Source of the DNA: Klebsiella electrica
Lineage (GTDB): Bacteria; Pseudomonadota; Gammaproteobacteria; Enterobacterales; Enterobacteriaceae
Direction: 5' to 3'
Assembly (NCBI RefSeq): GCF_006711645.1
Contig: NZ_CP041247.1
Location: 3,720,001 to 3,784,000, forward strand
DNA: 64,000 nucleotides
Both the position numbers and the translations under genes were made by a program. Within the stretch, counting starts at the first letter, position 1. Every line of letters begins with the position of its first letter. The notes under the pieces were generated by a model, which saw only the letters and a program-made list of their open reading frames with translations, ran no database searches and had not been told where the DNA came from. Shown here piece after piece: positions 38,727 through 48,405 of this stretch.

Positions 38727-38922
38727 TCAGAAAATAGTGAACGGAGCGATAACCATGAACTTCACGTCACGCTCATCCTGGAAGATGTTGCCATAGCCAC
38801 CGCTCCAGCTCGGGATATCGGAGTGGTTGTCGTATTGGGTAAAGTGCAGTTTAAACAGCGTTCCTTTTGCCCGGCCGTCCTGTACGGTGTACATCGCATC
38901 GAGGCTATACGCGGACTCTTCC
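38727..38922 (-). pseudogene. chiP: 3' fragment of chitoporin gene chiP
   Basis: The last 65 codons of chiP ([19 protein letters not shown]... to the stop), cut off from the rest by the IS66-type insertion. The terminal residues [12 protein letters not shown] form the last beta-strand with C-terminal Phe needed for outer-membrane assembly. Joining this piece to the 5' piece at 41640 and dropping one target-duplication copy gives 1404 bp, exactly 468 codons including the stop, in frame, so the insertion is the only lesion. The piece has no start of its own except chance frames in the IS. Confidence 0.95.
38915..38922. repeat. 8-bp target-site duplication, left copy
   Basis: ACTCTTCC directly abuts the left end of the insertion at 38923 and is repeated exactly at 41632-41639. 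Eight bp is the usual duplication of IS66-family elements. Confidence 0.95.
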
Positions 38923-39004
38923 GTAAGCGCCCCATCTGCGACGTCTTGTGAAAATTGTCCTGTCTGGCAACAATCGCGCCCATCTATTTTGATGGACACG
39001 AACG

Positions 39005-39679
39005 ATGAATTCCCAGACAACAAAAGATATTCCCTGCTTCCGTTCTTATTTGCCTGATGCCCTGCGTTTAAGATTTGAAGATAAACTGACCATCCGGGCC
39101 ATCGCTCAGCGCCTCGGTCTCAGTCATTCCACAATACATACGCTTTTTCAGCGCTTTATTGCATCCGGTATCGCATGGCCATTGCCCGATTCAGTCTCAT
39201 TCGCTCAGCTTGACGCCATCCTTTATGCCAACAGAAAAAATGAATCCACTCGCCCTGAAATCAGCGAGGAAAAATGGCGAAAAGAACGGCGAGCCAGCTA
39301 CAGCCGTGAATTTAAGGTCAGTCTGGCTAAGCAGGCATTACAACCCGGTGCTGTTGTTGCCCGGATCGCCAGAGAGCACGATATCAATGATAACCTGCTG
39401 TTTAAATGGAAAAGCCAGTACGAGGACGGCTTACTGAGCGATGATGATATACAGGAATGCATGCCTGTCCCGGTGGCACTGACTGATACGCCAGAGCCGA
39501 TCAGACCAGTTACAAATCCCTTCTGGCGTAACAAGCCTGATGAGTGCCCTGAGTGCGATCCCGAAAACGTCCCACGGTGCGAGCTGCATCTTAAATCAGG
39601 TGTGGTAAAACTGTTTGACCCTCTCACTCCGGAACTGTTACGGGCGCTAATCCGCGAAATGAAAGGCGGTGCCCGATGA
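39005..39679 (+). CDS. tnpA: IS66-family TnpA with extra IstA-like HTH
   Basis: Accessory protein of IS66 elements, needed for transposition in the IS679 type but of unclear action. The 224-residue product has two parts. Residues 101-140 ([20 protein letters not shown] to [12 protein letters not shown]) form the usual TnpA helix-turn-helix, related to that of IS3 OrfA. Residues 20-75 ([52 protein letters not shown]) look like the N-terminal HTH of IS21 IstA transposases (typically TVSRYLxRAxxAGLxWPLP). The C-terminal half ends in the TnpA tail [18 protein letters not shown]. It overlaps tnpB by 4 bp. Confidence 0.85.
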   Translation: MNSQTTKDIPCFRSYLPDALRLRFEDKLTIRAIAQRLGLSHSTIHTLFQRFIASGIAWPLPDSVSFAQLDAILYANRKNESTRPEISEEKWRKERRASYSREFKVSLAKQALQPGAVVARIAREHDINDNLLFKWKSQYEDGLLSDDDIQECMPVPVALTDTPEPIRPVTNPFWRNKPDECPECDPENVPRCELHLKSGVVKLFDPLTPELLRALIREMKGGAR

Positions 39680-40023
39680 TAACTCTGCCAACCGGTACCA
39701 GAATCTGGATCATCGCTGGCGTCACAGATATGCGTTGTGGCTTCAACGGGCTGGCTTCGAAGGTGCAGAATACGCTGAAAGATGACCCGTTCTCCGGGCA
39801 TATCTTCGTCTTCCGGGGCCGCAGTGGCAAAATGGTGAAAATACTGTGGGCCGATCGTGACGGGTTGTGCCTGTTCGCCAAACGCCTCGAGCAGGGCCGC
39901 TTCGTGTGGCCGGTGACCCGCGACGGGAAAGTGCATCTGACACCCGCCCAGTTGTCCATGCTTCTGGAGGGGATCGCGTGGCAACATCCAAAACGGACGG
40001 AACGGCCTGGTATACGGATATAA
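39676..40023 (+). CDS. tnpB: IS66-family accessory protein TnpB
   Basis: The 115-residue IS66 Orf2 protein, a conserved partner of the TnpC transposase. It holds the signatures GVTDMRCGFNGLASKVQ, GHIFVFRGRSGKMVKILWAD and GLCLFAKRLEQGRFVWP, all characteristic of the family. The ATG overlaps the tnpA stop (ATGA), implying translational coupling; tnpC begins 19 bp after the stop. Not related to the RNA-guided TnpB nucleases of IS200/IS605. Confidence 0.95.
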   Translation: MITLPTGTRIWIIAGVTDMRCGFNGLASKVQNTLKDDPFSGHIFVFRGRSGKMVKILWADRDGLCLFAKRLEQGRFVWPVTRDGKVHLTPAQLSMLLEGIAWQHPKRTERPGIRI

Positions 40024-40042
40024 CCCGTGATAAAACAGGGGA

Positions 40043-41599
40043 ATGAACAACACACTCCCCGACGACATCGAGCAACTGAAGGCCCTGCTGATCGCACAGC
40101 AGGCGGTTATCGTCCGTCTGTCCGGTGAAATAACCGGCTATGCCCGCGAGATCGACTCACTCAGGGCGCTGGTCGCTAAACTGCAGAGAATGTTGTTCGG
40201 CCGCAGCAGCGAGAAAAACCGCGAGAAGATAGAAAAGAAGATCGCGCAGGCAGAAAAGCGCATAACCGAGCTCCAGAACAGGCTTGGCGAGGCGCAGTCG
40301 CAACTCACCTCAATGGCCGGAGATACGGGATCAAAAACATCAGACACTCCCGCCCGCAAAGCGCTTCCGGTAACACTCCCCCGTGACAGGCGGGTTATCT
40401 CCCCGGCAGAAACCGAATGCCCGGTCTGCAGCGGCAAACTAAAACCGCTGGGGGAAAGCATCTCTGAACAGCTGGATATCATCAACACTGCGTTCAGGGT
40501 AATCGAAACGGTCCGCCCAAAACTGGCCTGCAGTCGGTGCGACTGCATCGTGCAGGCACCACTGCCACCAAAACCCATCGAGCGCAGTTACGCCAGTCCG
40601 GCTCTGCTGGCACGCATTATCATGGCGAAGTTCGCTGAACACCTGCCGCTGTATCGTCAGTCGGAAATCTACGCCCGGCAGGGCGTGGAGCTGAGCCGCA
40701 ATACGATGGGGCGCTGGGTTGACATTATGGGAGAACAACTTCGTCCGCTGTATGATGAACTGAACCACTATGTGCTGATGCCGGGTAAAGTGCATGCAGA
40801 CGACACGCCGGTGAGTGTACTGGAGCCTGGTCAGGGTAAAACCCGTACCGGGCGGCTGTGGGTCTATGTTCGTGACGATCGTAACGCCGGCTCAACCATG
40901 CCGGCTGCCGTGTGGTTCTCCTACTCTCCCGACCGCAAAGGTATCCATCCACAGCAACATCTGGCGGACTACAGTGGTATCCTGCAGGCCGATGCCTACG
41001 CGGGTTACAACGCTCTTTATGAAAGCGGGCGGGTAACCGAAGCGGCCTGTATGGCACATGCCCGACGCAAGCTCCACGATGTTCACGTTCGCCATCCAAC
41101 GGCGGTAACAGCAGAGGCGCTGAACCGTATCGGGGCGCTGTACGCCATCGAATCGGAGATCCGCGGTAGTCCGGCAGAAGAGCGACTGACAGCCAGGAAA
41201 GCCAGAAGTGTTCCGCTGATGCAGTCGCTGTACGACTGGATACAACAGCAGATGGGCACGCTGTCGCGTCACTCAGATACGGCGAAAGCGTTCGCATACC
41301 TGCTGAAACAATGGGATGCACTGAACGAATACTGCCGCAATGGCTGGGTGGAGATCGACAATAATCTGTGCGAAAACGCACTTCGAGTGGTGGCGCTGGG
41401 ACGGCGTAACTACATGTTCTTCGGCTCTGATAGTGGTGGTGACAGTGCGGCAGTGATGTACAGCCTGCTCGGAAGCTGCAAACTCAACGGCATCGAGCCG
41501 GAGGCCTGGCTGCACCACGTGATCAGTGTCATCAATACCTGGCCTGCCAACCGCGTGAAAGATCTGTTGCCCTGGAACGTCACCCTCTCTGTAAACTAA
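40043..41599 (+). CDS. tnpC: IS66-family DDE transposase TnpC
   Basis: Catalytic transposase of the IS66 family. The 518-residue product has an N-terminal Leu-rich/coiled-coil part (about 5-90, [20 protein letters not shown] then [12 protein letters not shown]), a zinc finger with CPVCSGKL and CSRCDC (about 130-170), and an RNase H-type catalytic core. Likely acidic triad: Asp253 or Asp254 ([10 protein letters not shown]), Asp317 (QADAYAGYN) and Glu444 ([17 protein letters not shown]). Length is normal for the family, with no stop or frameshift. Its stop lies 32 bp from the right end of the element. Confidence 0.95.
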   Translation: MNNTLPDDIEQLKALLIAQQAVIVRLSGEITGYAREIDSLRALVAKLQRMLFGRSSEKNREKIEKKIAQAEKRITELQNRLGEAQSQLTSMAGDTGSKTSDTPARKALPVTLPRDRRVISPAETECPVCSGKLKPLGESISEQLDIINTAFRVIETVRPKLACSRCDCIVQAPLPPKPIERSYASPALLARIIMAKFAEHLPLYRQSEIYARQGVELSRNTMGRWVDIMGEQLRPLYDELNHYVLMPGKVHADDTPVSVLEPGQGKTRTGRLWVYVRDDRNAGSTMPAAVWFSYSPDRKGIHPQQHLADYSGILQADAYAGYNALYESGRVTEAACMAHARRKLHDVHVRHPTAVTAEALNRIGALYAIESEIRGSPAEERLTARKARSVPLMQSLYDWIQQQMGTLSRHSDTAKAFAYLLKQWDALNEYCRNGWVEIDNNLCENALRVVALGRRNYMFFGSDSGGDSAAVMYSLLGSCKLNGIEPEAWLHHVISVINTWPANRVKDLLPWNVTLSVN

Positions 41600-41631
41600 T
41601 TTTTACCCCACGTCCTTCACGAGGCGCTTAC

Positions 41632-41639
41632 ACTCTTCC
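41632..41639. repeat. 8-bp target-site duplication, right copy
   Basis: ACTCTTCC, identical to 38915-38922, directly follows the right IS end. Confidence 0.95.
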
Positions 41640-42847
41640 AGACGTTTGTCCGGATTGTAGTAGGCGTCCGGCGTGGACATTCTGCCCGGTTTGGCATCCC
41701 ATGCGTAGACGTAAGACGCTCCAAACGCCCAGCCCGGCATATTCCAGTTTTTCATGTCATACATCGCGCCGAAGAAGATCGCTTTTTCACCGTTGGCGTT
41801 GAAGTCAGAACGGTTATCCCACCATATATCAAGACGACCGTTAGAAGAGGCATAGGTCGGGGTCATACGTTGCAGGAAGTAGCCCTGCTGGCCTTCAGCT
41901 TTCACCCAGGTGCCTTCCAGACGCAGATCGAGGACGTCAGCGACCTTGTAGCCAAAAGTCAGCGCCTGCAGCCAGGCGGTACCGTCGTAGATATCGTTCG
42001 CACCGCCGTTACTGACTTTGTCACGCGTGCCGTAGAACTGGTAGCTGGTGTTTAACGGCGTACCCGCGATATCAAATTTGTAGCTGGCCTTGGCAAAATA
42101 CTGGTCGATATAGCCTTCAGCCTGACCAAACGCCGCTTCCAGCACGAGGTCATTTTTAAAATCGTATTTGGCGCCCAGTGAGTGCAGATAATCGACTTTG
42201 GTTTTCTTGTCGTTCTGGTAGAAATTATCCATCTCGATGTGCCATGGCGCTTTGTATTCGTTGGTCCACATATAGGAGAAACTCAGCGCGCCGGCGTCAC
42301 CGTAATCAAAGTTAGCCCCGGCTTCAGCCCCCTGGTAAGTGCCCGGCATAAAGCTCCAGTGCGGAGCCAGCAGCGTTTGCCCGGTTGGCTGGATATAACC
42401 GCCGCGAGCCCATACCGGGCCATATTTAAATTTCGCCGCCGCTTTATACAGGCTGATCCCGCTCTTATCGCCAGAGTAATCTTCGTCGTAGGCTTTATTC
42501 TTCGAGGAGAAGGCAATTTCGTTCGGGTGAGCGCTTTCGCTGCTTTCCGCCATTTCAATCGCGGTGAAGGCAGCCACGTCAATACCAAACATATCAGCGG
42601 CATAGCCGGACTGGAAATCCAGATTGGCGTTCCAGGTCGAATGGGAAAGGTTGGTTTTGTATTTATCGCCGTCGGTCACATCCTTCCGGTCGCGCTCACG
42701 CTGCCAGTAATAGATGCCGCCGGTTAAAGTGGAATCATCAATAAAACCTGCTGCGCTGGCCTGCGGAACAGCGATCCAGCCCGACATCGCGGTGACGGCG
42801 GCAATAGCCAACGCCAGCGTACTACGTTTGCCACTAAACGTACGCAT
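41632..42847 (-). pseudogene. chiP: 5' fragment of chitoporin gene chiP (interrupted)
   Basis: Encodes the signal peptide (about 1-33, ending VPQASA-AG) and most of the outer-membrane porin for chitooligosaccharides, OprD-like family, closely matching E. coli ChiP (YbfM) through YVYAWDAKP and [12 protein letters not shown]. The insertion breaks the gene after codon 405; translation would run into the IS inverted repeat, adding CKRLVKDVG before a stop at 41603-41605, to give a 414-residue product without the last beta-strands. The start at 42847 ([13 protein letters not shown]) has AGAGGAT at good distance; an ATG 6 bp upstream is too close to that site. Porin function is almost certainly lost. 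Confidence 0.95.
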
Positions 42848-42855
42848 GTGCATAT

Positions 42856-42866
42856 CCTCTTTGACG
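42856..42866 (-). promoter_or_regulatory. ChiX small-RNA target in chiP leader
   Basis: On the chiP strand the leader reads CGTCAAAGAGGATATGCAC just before the ATG. Its first 11 bases are the exact complement of the ChiX seed CCUCUUUGACG as I remember it from E. coli and Salmonella, and they cover the AGAGG ribosome site. ChiX pairing there blocks chiP translation. The site is intact though the gene is broken. Confidence 0.75.
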
Positions 42867-42960
42867 TTTTAAAAACGCGGTGCCAAAGGCAAGCCGCGAA
42901 AAAATAAATAAGACTGCGAAAAGTGGAGCGATAAAAACCGCATAACCACTGTTGATAGAC

Positions 42961-42982
42961 TATTTTTCGTGACGCGAATTAT
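42961..42982. promoter_or_regulatory. NagC-type operator, proximal to chiP
   Basis: ATTTTTCGTGACGCGAATTA (42962-42981) follows the pattern of the nagE operator in this same window (ATTAATTCGTATCGCAAATT at 47263), sharing the TTCGT-N2-CG core and flanking AT tracts. NagC represses chiP in E. coli. Confidence 0.7.
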
Positions 42983-43185
42983 CAATCTCTTTCGCCGATC
43001 AAAACTTAAGATTATGACAAAGCGCACATATTCTATTTCTTTTTGTAACAACACTTCCCCTCATACTCTTTCATCGTAAGTAATTACTAAATAGAAAGAA
43101 AATTGAGAATGAAAGCGCTTACAGCCGTTTTATGTCGCAGGGGGAGGAGTGGCAGGTCTGGCAGAGATGACACACAGCAAACAAG

Positions 43186-43207
43186 ATTAATTCGCATCGC
43201 GAAAATA
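43186..43207. promoter_or_regulatory. NagC-type operator, distal to chiP
   Basis: ATTAATTCGCATCGCGAAAA (43186-43205) differs from the nagE operator at few positions. With the site at 42962 it makes a pair about 224 bp apart, suited to looping by NagC. It lies only some 30 bp from the glnS terminator. Confidence 0.7.
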
Positions 43208-43232
43208 ACCAACTTAATCCACTGATTTCAGG

Positions 43233-43265
43233 ATAAAAAAAACGCCGCGAAATGCGGCGTTTTTA
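43233..43265. terminator. glnS terminator
   Basis: AACGCCGC (43241-43248) and GCGGCGTT (43254-43261) form an 8-bp stem with a 5-nt loop, flanked by A on the left and T on the right; on the glnS strand the T run is seven long. Confidence 0.9.
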
Positions 43266-43298
43266 CTCAGAAACGACGGCCGGGCCGCGACGAAAAAG

Positions 43299-44966
43299 TT
43301 ACTCGCCGGCTTTAGCCCAGGTATCACGCAGGCCAACGGTGCGGTTAAACACCAGATGCGTTGCGGTTGCATAGCGGCTATCGAGACAGAAATAACCTTC
43401 ACGCTCAAACTGATAAGCCTTGCTGGCCTCCGCAGCGGCCAGGCTCGGCTCGGCGAAGCCCTGCTTGATCACCAACGATTCAGGGTTCATCACCGCCAGG
43501 AAGTCTTCTTCCGCCCCCGGATTCGGCACGCTGAACAGACGATCGTACAGCCGAATTTCCACCGGCAGCGCGTGCGCCGCGCTGACCCAATGGATAACGC
43601 CCTTCACCTTGCGGCCATCGGCAGGATCTTTGCTCAACGTATCGGCGTCATAGGTACAGAAAATGGTGGTGATGGTGCCTTCGGCATCCTTCTCTACGCG
43701 CTCGGCCTTGATCACGTAGGCGTTACGCAGGCGAACTTCTTTACCCAGCACCAGACGCTTGTACTGCTTATTCGCCTCTTCACGGAAGTCGGCGCGGTCA
43801 ATCCAGATCTCAGCGCTAAACGGTACTTCGCGGCTGCCCATCTCCGGTTTATTCGGGTGATTCGGCATCGTCACCCTTTCGCTTTCGCCCTGCGGGTAGT
43901 TTTCGATGACCAGCTTAACCGGGTCGATAACGGCCATGGCGCGCGGCGCGTTTTCATTGAGATCTTCGCGGATGCAGGATTCCAGCGATGCCATCTCAAT
44001 GGTGTTGTCCTGCTTGGTCACGCCAATGCGCTTGCAGAACTCGCGGATGGACTCAGCGGTATAGCCACGACGACGCAAACCGGAAATGGTCGGCATACGC
44101 GGATCATCCCAGCCTTCCACGTGCTTCTCGGTAACCAGCTGATTCAGCTTACGCTTGGACATCACGGTATATTCGAGATTCAGACGCGAGAATTCGTACT
44201 GGCGCGGGTGAACAGGGATGCTGATGTTGTCCAGCACCCAGTCATACAGACGGCGGTTATCCTGGAACTCCAGGGTACACAGGGAGTGCGTAATGCCTTC
44301 CAGCGCATCGCTAATGCAGTGCGTGAAGTCGTACATCGGATAGATGCACCACTTGCTGCCGGTCTGATGATGATCGGCAAATTTAATGCGGTACAGCACC
44401 GGATCGCGCATGACGATAAACGGCGAAGCCATATCGATTTTGGCGCGCAGGCAGGCTTTACCCTCTTCAAAACCACCGGCACGCATTTTTTCAAACAGCG
44501 CCAGGTTCTCTTCCACGCTGCGATCGCGATACGGGCTGTTTTTACCCGGCGCTTTCAGCGAACCGCGGTATTCGCGAATTTCATCCGCCGACAGTTCGTC
44601 AACATAGGCCAGGCCTTTGTTGATCAGCTCAACGGCATACTGGTGCAGCTGGTCAAAATAATCAGATGAGTAGCAAACATCCCCGGACCAGTGGAAACCT
44701 AACCACTGCACGTCGTTTTTAATCGACTCTACGTATTCGATATCTTCTTTCACCGGGTTGGTGTCATCGAAACGCAGGTTGCATTGGCCCTGGTAATCCT
44801 GAGCAATACCAAAATTCAGGCAAATAGACTTCGCATGGCCAATGTGCAGATAACCGTTCGGTTCCGGCGGGAAGCGAGTATGAACGGTGGTGTGCTTACC
44901 AGTAGCCAGATCTTCATCGATGATCTGACGAATAAAGTTAGTCGGGCGGGCTTCTGCCTCACTCAT
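43299..44966 (-). CDS. glnS: Glutaminyl-tRNA synthetase
   Basis: Class I aminoacyl-tRNA synthetase that charges tRNA-Gln. The 555-residue product (E. coli 554-555) has the HIGH-type motif in [17 protein letters not shown] (about 34-50) and the KMSKS-type motif [11 protein letters not shown] (about 267-277), and the beta-barrel anticodon-binding C-terminal domain. The ATG at 44966 ([14 protein letters not shown]) is the family start with GAGGAAC upstream; the frame is open for 74 more codons without match. Its tRNA partners glnU, glnW, glnV and glnX lie 9 kb away in this window. In E. coli some transcripts come from nagE upstream. Confidence 0.97.
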   Translation of the reverse strand: MSEAEARPTNFIRQIIDEDLATGKHTTVHTRFPPEPNGYLHIGHAKSICLNFGIAQDYQGQCNLRFDDTNPVKEDIEYVESIKNDVQWLGFHWSGDVCYSSDYFDQLHQYAVELINKGLAYVDELSADEIREYRGSLKAPGKNSPYRDRSVEENLALFEKMRAGGFEEGKACLRAKIDMASPFIVMRDPVLYRIKFADHHQTGSKWCIYPMYDFTHCISDALEGITHSLCTLEFQDNRRLYDWVLDNISIPVHPRQYEFSRLNLEYTVMSKRKLNQLVTEKHVEGWDDPRMPTISGLRRRGYTAESIREFCKRIGVTKQDNTIEMASLESCIREDLNENAPRAMAVIDPVKLVIENYPQGESERVTMPNHPNKPEMGSREVPFSAEIWIDRADFREEANKQYKRLVLGKEVRLRNAYVIKAERVEKDAEGTITTIFCTYDADTLSKDPADGRKVKGVIHWVSAAHALPVEIRLYDRLFSVPNPGAEEDFLAVMNPESLVIKQGFAEPSLAAAEASKAYQFEREGYFCLDSRYATATHLVFNRTVGLRDTWAKAGE

Positions 44967-45089
44967 CGTGGGTTCCTCAAAGCTTAAACAACGTATAACG
45001 GCACATGATCTTACAAGCGGGGCGTTGAGACAACTATTAGTTACTGAAAATACGTATCTGAAGAAGATTATGGGGTCCGATGCGCCAAA

Positions 45090-45119
45090 AAAAAGCGGCG
45101 GAGGTTTCCCCCCGCCGCT
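45090..45119 (-). terminator. nagE terminator
   Basis: On the minus strand AGCGGCGG/CCGCCGCT arms (45094-45101 and 45112-45119) with a 10-nt loop precede eight T (45087-45094). It stands between nagE and glnS. Confidence 0.85.
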
Positions 45120-45144
45120 CAGGCATAAACGTGACTCAGGAGCC

Positions 45145-47163
45145 TTATTTGCCTTTAATCTCATACAGCGGCGTCTGGCCTGCCACAACCTTACCGGTTG
45201 CCTGAATCACCAGCGCACTGTAATCGTCGCTGTTGCTGCACACGACCGGACTGATCATTGAACGGGCATTGGCATTCAGGAATTCCAGATCCATTTCCAG
45301 AATCGGCTGACCGGCTTGCACTTCTGCGCCTTCTTCAACCAGACGTTTGAAGCCCTGGCCGTTCAGCGCCACGGTGTCGATACCCATATGGACGACGATT
45401 TCCGCGCCATTTTCGGTTTCCAGACAGAACGCGTGGTTGGTATTGAAGATCTTCACGACGGTACCCGCAGCCGGAGCCACGACGGTTTTGTCGGTCGGTT
45501 TCACCGCCACGCCATCGCCGACTGCTTTGCTGGCGAAGGCTTCATCAGGCACCTGCTCCAGCGCAACGATATCACCGGTAATCGGCGATACCAGCGCCGC
45601 GATGGTTTTGGCGTTAGCCACGGCCTGCGGTTTTGCCGTCGGAGCGGCGGCGGGCGCAGCGTGACCTTCTGCCGCGGCTACCGGCCCCGTCGTTTTCATC
45701 GCGTTAGCGATTTTTTCCGCCACGAAGCCGACAATAATCTGTACGCTCGTTTTGTTCAGGCGAATCACACCAGATGCGCCCAGACGTTTCGCCAGCGCTT
45801 CGTTCACCAGCGAAGAGTCCTTAACGTTCAGACGCAAACGGGTGATGCACGCATCGATACCGGTCAGGTTGTCAGAACCGCCGACGGCGGCGATGTACTG
45901 ACGTGCCAGACCCGTCACATCCTGCTCTTTGCCACTGCTGACATTCACATCCTGACCATCCGCTTCGCTACCGGCAACGGCCAGTTCGCGACCCGGGGTC
46001 ATCAGGTTGAATTTGGTAATGGTGAAGCGGAAGATCACGTAGTAAATAACGAAGAAGACCAGCCCCTGCGGGATCAGCATATACCAGTGGGTTGCCAGCG
46101 GGTTACGGGACGACAGTACCATATCCACCAGACCGGCGCTGAAGCCGAAACCGGCAATCCAGTGCATGCTGGCAGCGATGAAGACCGAAATACCGGTCAG
46201 CACGGCGTGAATGACATACAGCACCGGGGCAACGAACATGAAGGAGAATTCCAGCGGTTCGGTGATCCCGGTAAAGAAGGCAGCAAAAGCACCCGCCATC
46301 ATAATACCCAGCACTTTCGCCTTGTTCTCAGGACGCGCGCAGTGGTAGATAGCCAGCGCCGCCCCCGGCAGACCAAACATCATGATCGGGAAGAAGCCCG
46401 CCTGGTAACGACCGGTGATACCCACAACCGCTTTGCCTGCTTCGATAGACTGCGCGCCGCCGAGGAAGTTAGGAATATCGTTAATACCGGCAACGTCAAA
46501 CCAGAACACCGAGTTGAGCGCGTGGTGCAAACCGACCGGAATGAGCAGACGGTTGAAGAACGCATACACACCCGCACCGACAGACCCCAGCTTCTGGATA
46601 TGCTCACCGAAGTTCACCAGACCGTCGAAGATAACCGGCCAGATGTACATCATGATGAACGCGACAGCGATCATCACAAAGGAGGTGAGAATCGGCACCA
46701 GACGGCGACCGCTAAAGAAGGAGAGCGCTTTTGGCAGTTCAACACCGCTGAAGCGGTTATACAGCTCTGCGGAAATGATCCCCACGAGGATGCCCACGAA
46801 CTGGTTGCTGATCTTACCGAATGCCGCAGGAACCTGATCCGCCGGAATCTTTTGGATCATGGAAACCGCAGCCGGAGAGCAGAGCGTGGTCAACACGAGG
46901 AAGCCCACAAAGCCGGTTAGCGCCGCAGCGCCGTCTTTATCTTTGGACATACCATAAGCCACACCAATGGCGAATAGTACGGACATATTGTCGATGATCG
47001 CGGAACCGGATTTAATGAAGAACGCTGCCAGCGCGTTGCTTCCACCCCAGCCTACCGGGTCAATCCAGTAACCGACACCCATTAATATCGCTGCCGCCGG
47101 CAGCGTGGCGACCGGCACCATAAGCGCGCGGCCAACCTTTTGCAGATAACCTAGAATGCTCAC
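45145..47163 (-). CDS. nagE: PTS N-acetylglucosamine-specific EIICBA
   Basis: Three-domain permease that imports and phosphorylates N-acetylglucosamine. The 672-residue product has an EIIC membrane domain (about 1-385; [19 protein letters not shown] and [10 protein letters not shown] are family signatures), an EIIB domain with the phosphocysteine in [11 protein letters not shown] (about 430), an Ala/Pro linker and an EIIA domain with the phosphohistidine in [13 protein letters not shown] (about 585). EIIB and EIIA match E. coli NagE very closely, but the EIIC part differs strongly from the E. coli one I remember and the protein is about 24 residues longer. It diverges from nagB across NagC and CRP sites. 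Confidence 0.95.
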   Translation of the reverse strand: MSILGYLQKVGRALMVPVATLPAAAILMGVGYWIDPVGWGGSNALAAFFIKSGSAIIDNMSVLFAIGVAYGMSKDKDGAAALTGFVGFLVLTTLCSPAAVSMIQKIPADQVPAAFGKISNQFVGILVGIISAELYNRFSGVELPKALSFFSGRRLVPILTSFVMIAVAFIMMYIWPVIFDGLVNFGEHIQKLGSVGAGVYAFFNRLLIPVGLHHALNSVFWFDVAGINDIPNFLGGAQSIEAGKAVVGITGRYQAGFFPIMMFGLPGAALAIYHCARPENKAKVLGIMMAGAFAAFFTGITEPLEFSFMFVAPVLYVIHAVLTGISVFIAASMHWIAGFGFSAGLVDMVLSSRNPLATHWYMLIPQGLVFFVIYYVIFRFTITKFNLMTPGRELAVAGSEADGQDVNVSSGKEQDVTGLARQYIAAVGGSDNLTGIDACITRLRLNVKDSSLVNEALAKRLGASGVIRLNKTSVQIIVGFVAEKIANAMKTTGPVAAAEGHAAPAAAPTAKPQAVANAKTIAALVSPITGDIVALEQVPDEAFASKAVGDGVAVKPTDKTVVAPAAGTVVKIFNTNHAFCLETENGAEIVVHMGIDTVALNGQGFKRLVEEGAEVQAGQPILEMDLEFLNANARSMISPVVCSNSDDYSALVIQATGKVVAGQTPLYEIKGK

Positions 47164-47262
47164 TTTATTCCCCCTATGAGACCCCGATAAGGCTCATTCA
47201 AAGCCACTTTTTTATTGTGTAACCAGGTTGGTTTTTTAACTTACTTGCAAAGTGTGTGGAAA

Positions 47263-47283
47263 ATTAATTCGTATCGCAAATTA
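47263..47283. promoter_or_regulatory. NagC operator near nagE
   Basis: ATTAATTCGTATCGCAAATT (47263-47282, next base A) matches the known high-affinity nagE operator of E. coli as I recall it. Confidence 0.85.
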
Positions 47284-47297
47284 AATGCGTACTTTTT

Positions 47298-47311
47298 GTG
47301 ACTATAATCAC
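47298..47311. promoter_or_regulatory. CRP site between nagE and nagB
   Basis: GTGACTATAATCAC is a perfect GTGA-N6-TCAC palindrome between the two NagC operators, the position from which CRP activates nagE and nagB in E. coli. Confidence 0.85.
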
Positions 47312-47357
47312 CAAATATCGTATTAACCCCTCCCTTCGGCTGGCTAACATCGAAAAC

Positions 47358-47381
47358 TTATTTTATCATTCAAAAAATCAA
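47358..47381. promoter_or_regulatory. NagC operator near nagB
   Basis: The 24-bp site beginning TTATTTTATCATTCAAAAAA matches the E. coli nagB operator. Its centre is about 97 bp (nine helical turns) from the nagE operator centre. Confidence 0.85.
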
Positions 47382-47476
47382 CACGGATTGACCCCGCTGG
47401 TCGTAGTCACTGTAATACTCTTAATAGTATGCCGGCGCCAATCCGCCAGGTTCTAATTTAACTATAGAGGTGAAGA

Positions 47477-48277
47477 ATGAGACTGATCCCCCTGGTAACC
47501 GCTGAACAAGTCGGCAAATGGGCCGCTCGCCACATCGTTAACCGCATTAACGCGTTCAAACCGACAGCGGACCGTCCGTTTGTCCTGGGTCTGCCTACCG
47601 GAGGTACGCCTCTGACCGCTTACAAAGCGTTGGTTGAAATGCACAAATCAGGCCAGGTTAGCTTTAAACATGTTGTGACCTTCAACATGGACGAATACGT
47701 TGGTCTGCCGAAAGAACATCCGGAAAGCTATCATAGCTTCATGCATCGTAACTTCTTTGATCACGTTGATATTCCGGCAGAAAACATTAACCTGCTGAAC
47801 GGCAATGCGCCAGATATTGATGCAGAATGTCGTCGTTACGAAGAAAAAATCCGCTCCTACGGTAAAATCAACCTGTTTATGGGCGGCGTCGGCAACGACG
47901 GGCATATCGCGTTCAACGAACCCGCCTCTTCACTGGCCTCCCGCACCCGTATTAAAACCCTGACTCATGAAACCCGCGTGGCAAACTCCCGCTTCTTCGA
48001 CGGCGACGTGGATCTGGTGCCGAAATATGCGCTGACCGTGGGCGTGGGCACCCTGCTGGATGCGGAAGAAGTGATGATTCTGGTACTGGGTCACCAGAAA
48101 GCACTGGCGCTGCAGGCGGCGGTTGAAGGCAACGTCAACCATATGTGGACCATTACCTGTCTGCAGCTGCACCCGAAAGCGGTTATCGTCTGCGACGAGC
48201 CGTCCACCATGGAACTGAAAGTGAAGACATTGAAATACTTCAATGAATTAGAAGCCGAAAACGTCAAAGGGCTGTAA
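47477..48277 (+). CDS. nagB: Glucosamine-6-phosphate deaminase
   Basis: Converts glucosamine 6-phosphate to fructose 6-phosphate and ammonia; allosterically activated by GlcNAc-6-P. The 266-residue hexamer subunit has the E. coli length. Catalytic residues are visible: Asp72 in [10 protein letters not shown], and Asp141, His143 and Glu148 in [23 protein letters not shown] ribosome site precedes the ATG. First gene of nagBAC-umpH. Confidence 0.98.
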   Translation: MRLIPLVTAEQVGKWAARHIVNRINAFKPTADRPFVLGLPTGGTPLTAYKALVEMHKSGQVSFKHVVTFNMDEYVGLPKEHPESYHSFMHRNFFDHVDIPAENINLLNGNAPDIDAECRRYEEKIRSYGKINLFMGGVGNDGHIAFNEPASSLASRTRIKTLTHETRVANSRFFDGDVDLVPKYALTVGVGTLLDAEEVMILVLGHQKALALQAAVEGNVNHMWTITCLQLHPKAVIVCDEPSTMELKVKTLKYFNELEAENVKGL

Positions 48278-48286
48278 GGTAGTCTC

Positions 48287-48323
48287 GTCCTGCGGCCTCT
48301 CCGCGGGACATTTCATTTTTTTG
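48287..48323 (+). terminator. Hairpin plus T-rich tract in nagB-nagA gap
   Basis: GTCCTGCGG (48287-48295) and CCGCGGGAC (48301-48309) form a 9-bp stem with one G-T pair and a 5-nt loop, followed by TTTCATTTTTTT. It could act as a partial terminator or mRNA-processing barrier setting nagB above nagA. Confidence 0.5.
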
Positions 48324-48405
48324 CTACACCAGCTCTGCCAGGCGGTATCAGCTCAACCCTGTAGAAGCCAGCCTGCCGCAGAGCGTGTGTGAACCGGGGG
48401 TCGTA

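Larger units (their letters stand above)
38923..41631 (+). mobile_element. IS66-family insertion sequence (2709 bp) in chiP
   Basis: Ends are inverted repeats: left GTAAGCGCCCCATCTGCGAC, right (complement strand) GTAAGCGCCTCGTGAAGGAC, matching at 14 of 20 positions and sharing the GTAAGCG tip typical of the family. It contains the three IS66 genes tnpA, tnpB, tnpC in order on the plus strand, opposite to chiP, and is flanked by perfect 8-bp duplications, which marks a recent simple insertion. All three genes look intact, so the element may still be mobile. The named IS cannot be fixed without a database. Confidence 0.95.
42848..43298. other. chiP upstream region
   Basis: A 451-bp gene-free stretch between chiP and glnS. 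It holds the ChiX target in the chiP leader, two NagC-type operators about 224 bp apart, and the glnS terminator, each listed separately. The DNA is AT-rich from 42900 to 43130, fitting a promoter region; I do not assign hexamers. Confidence 0.65.
47164..47476. other. nagE-nagB divergent control region
   Basis: A 313-bp spacer with two NagC operators about 97 bp apart and a perfect CRP core between them, each listed separately. This is the architecture described for E. coli, where NagC bound at both sites loops the DNA and represses both genes. Confidence 0.8.

Noticed and set aside
38727..39023. 98-codon minus-strand frame as an independent small protein
   Set aside because: It is the 3' piece of chiP joined to antisense of the IS end; it has no start signal of its own.
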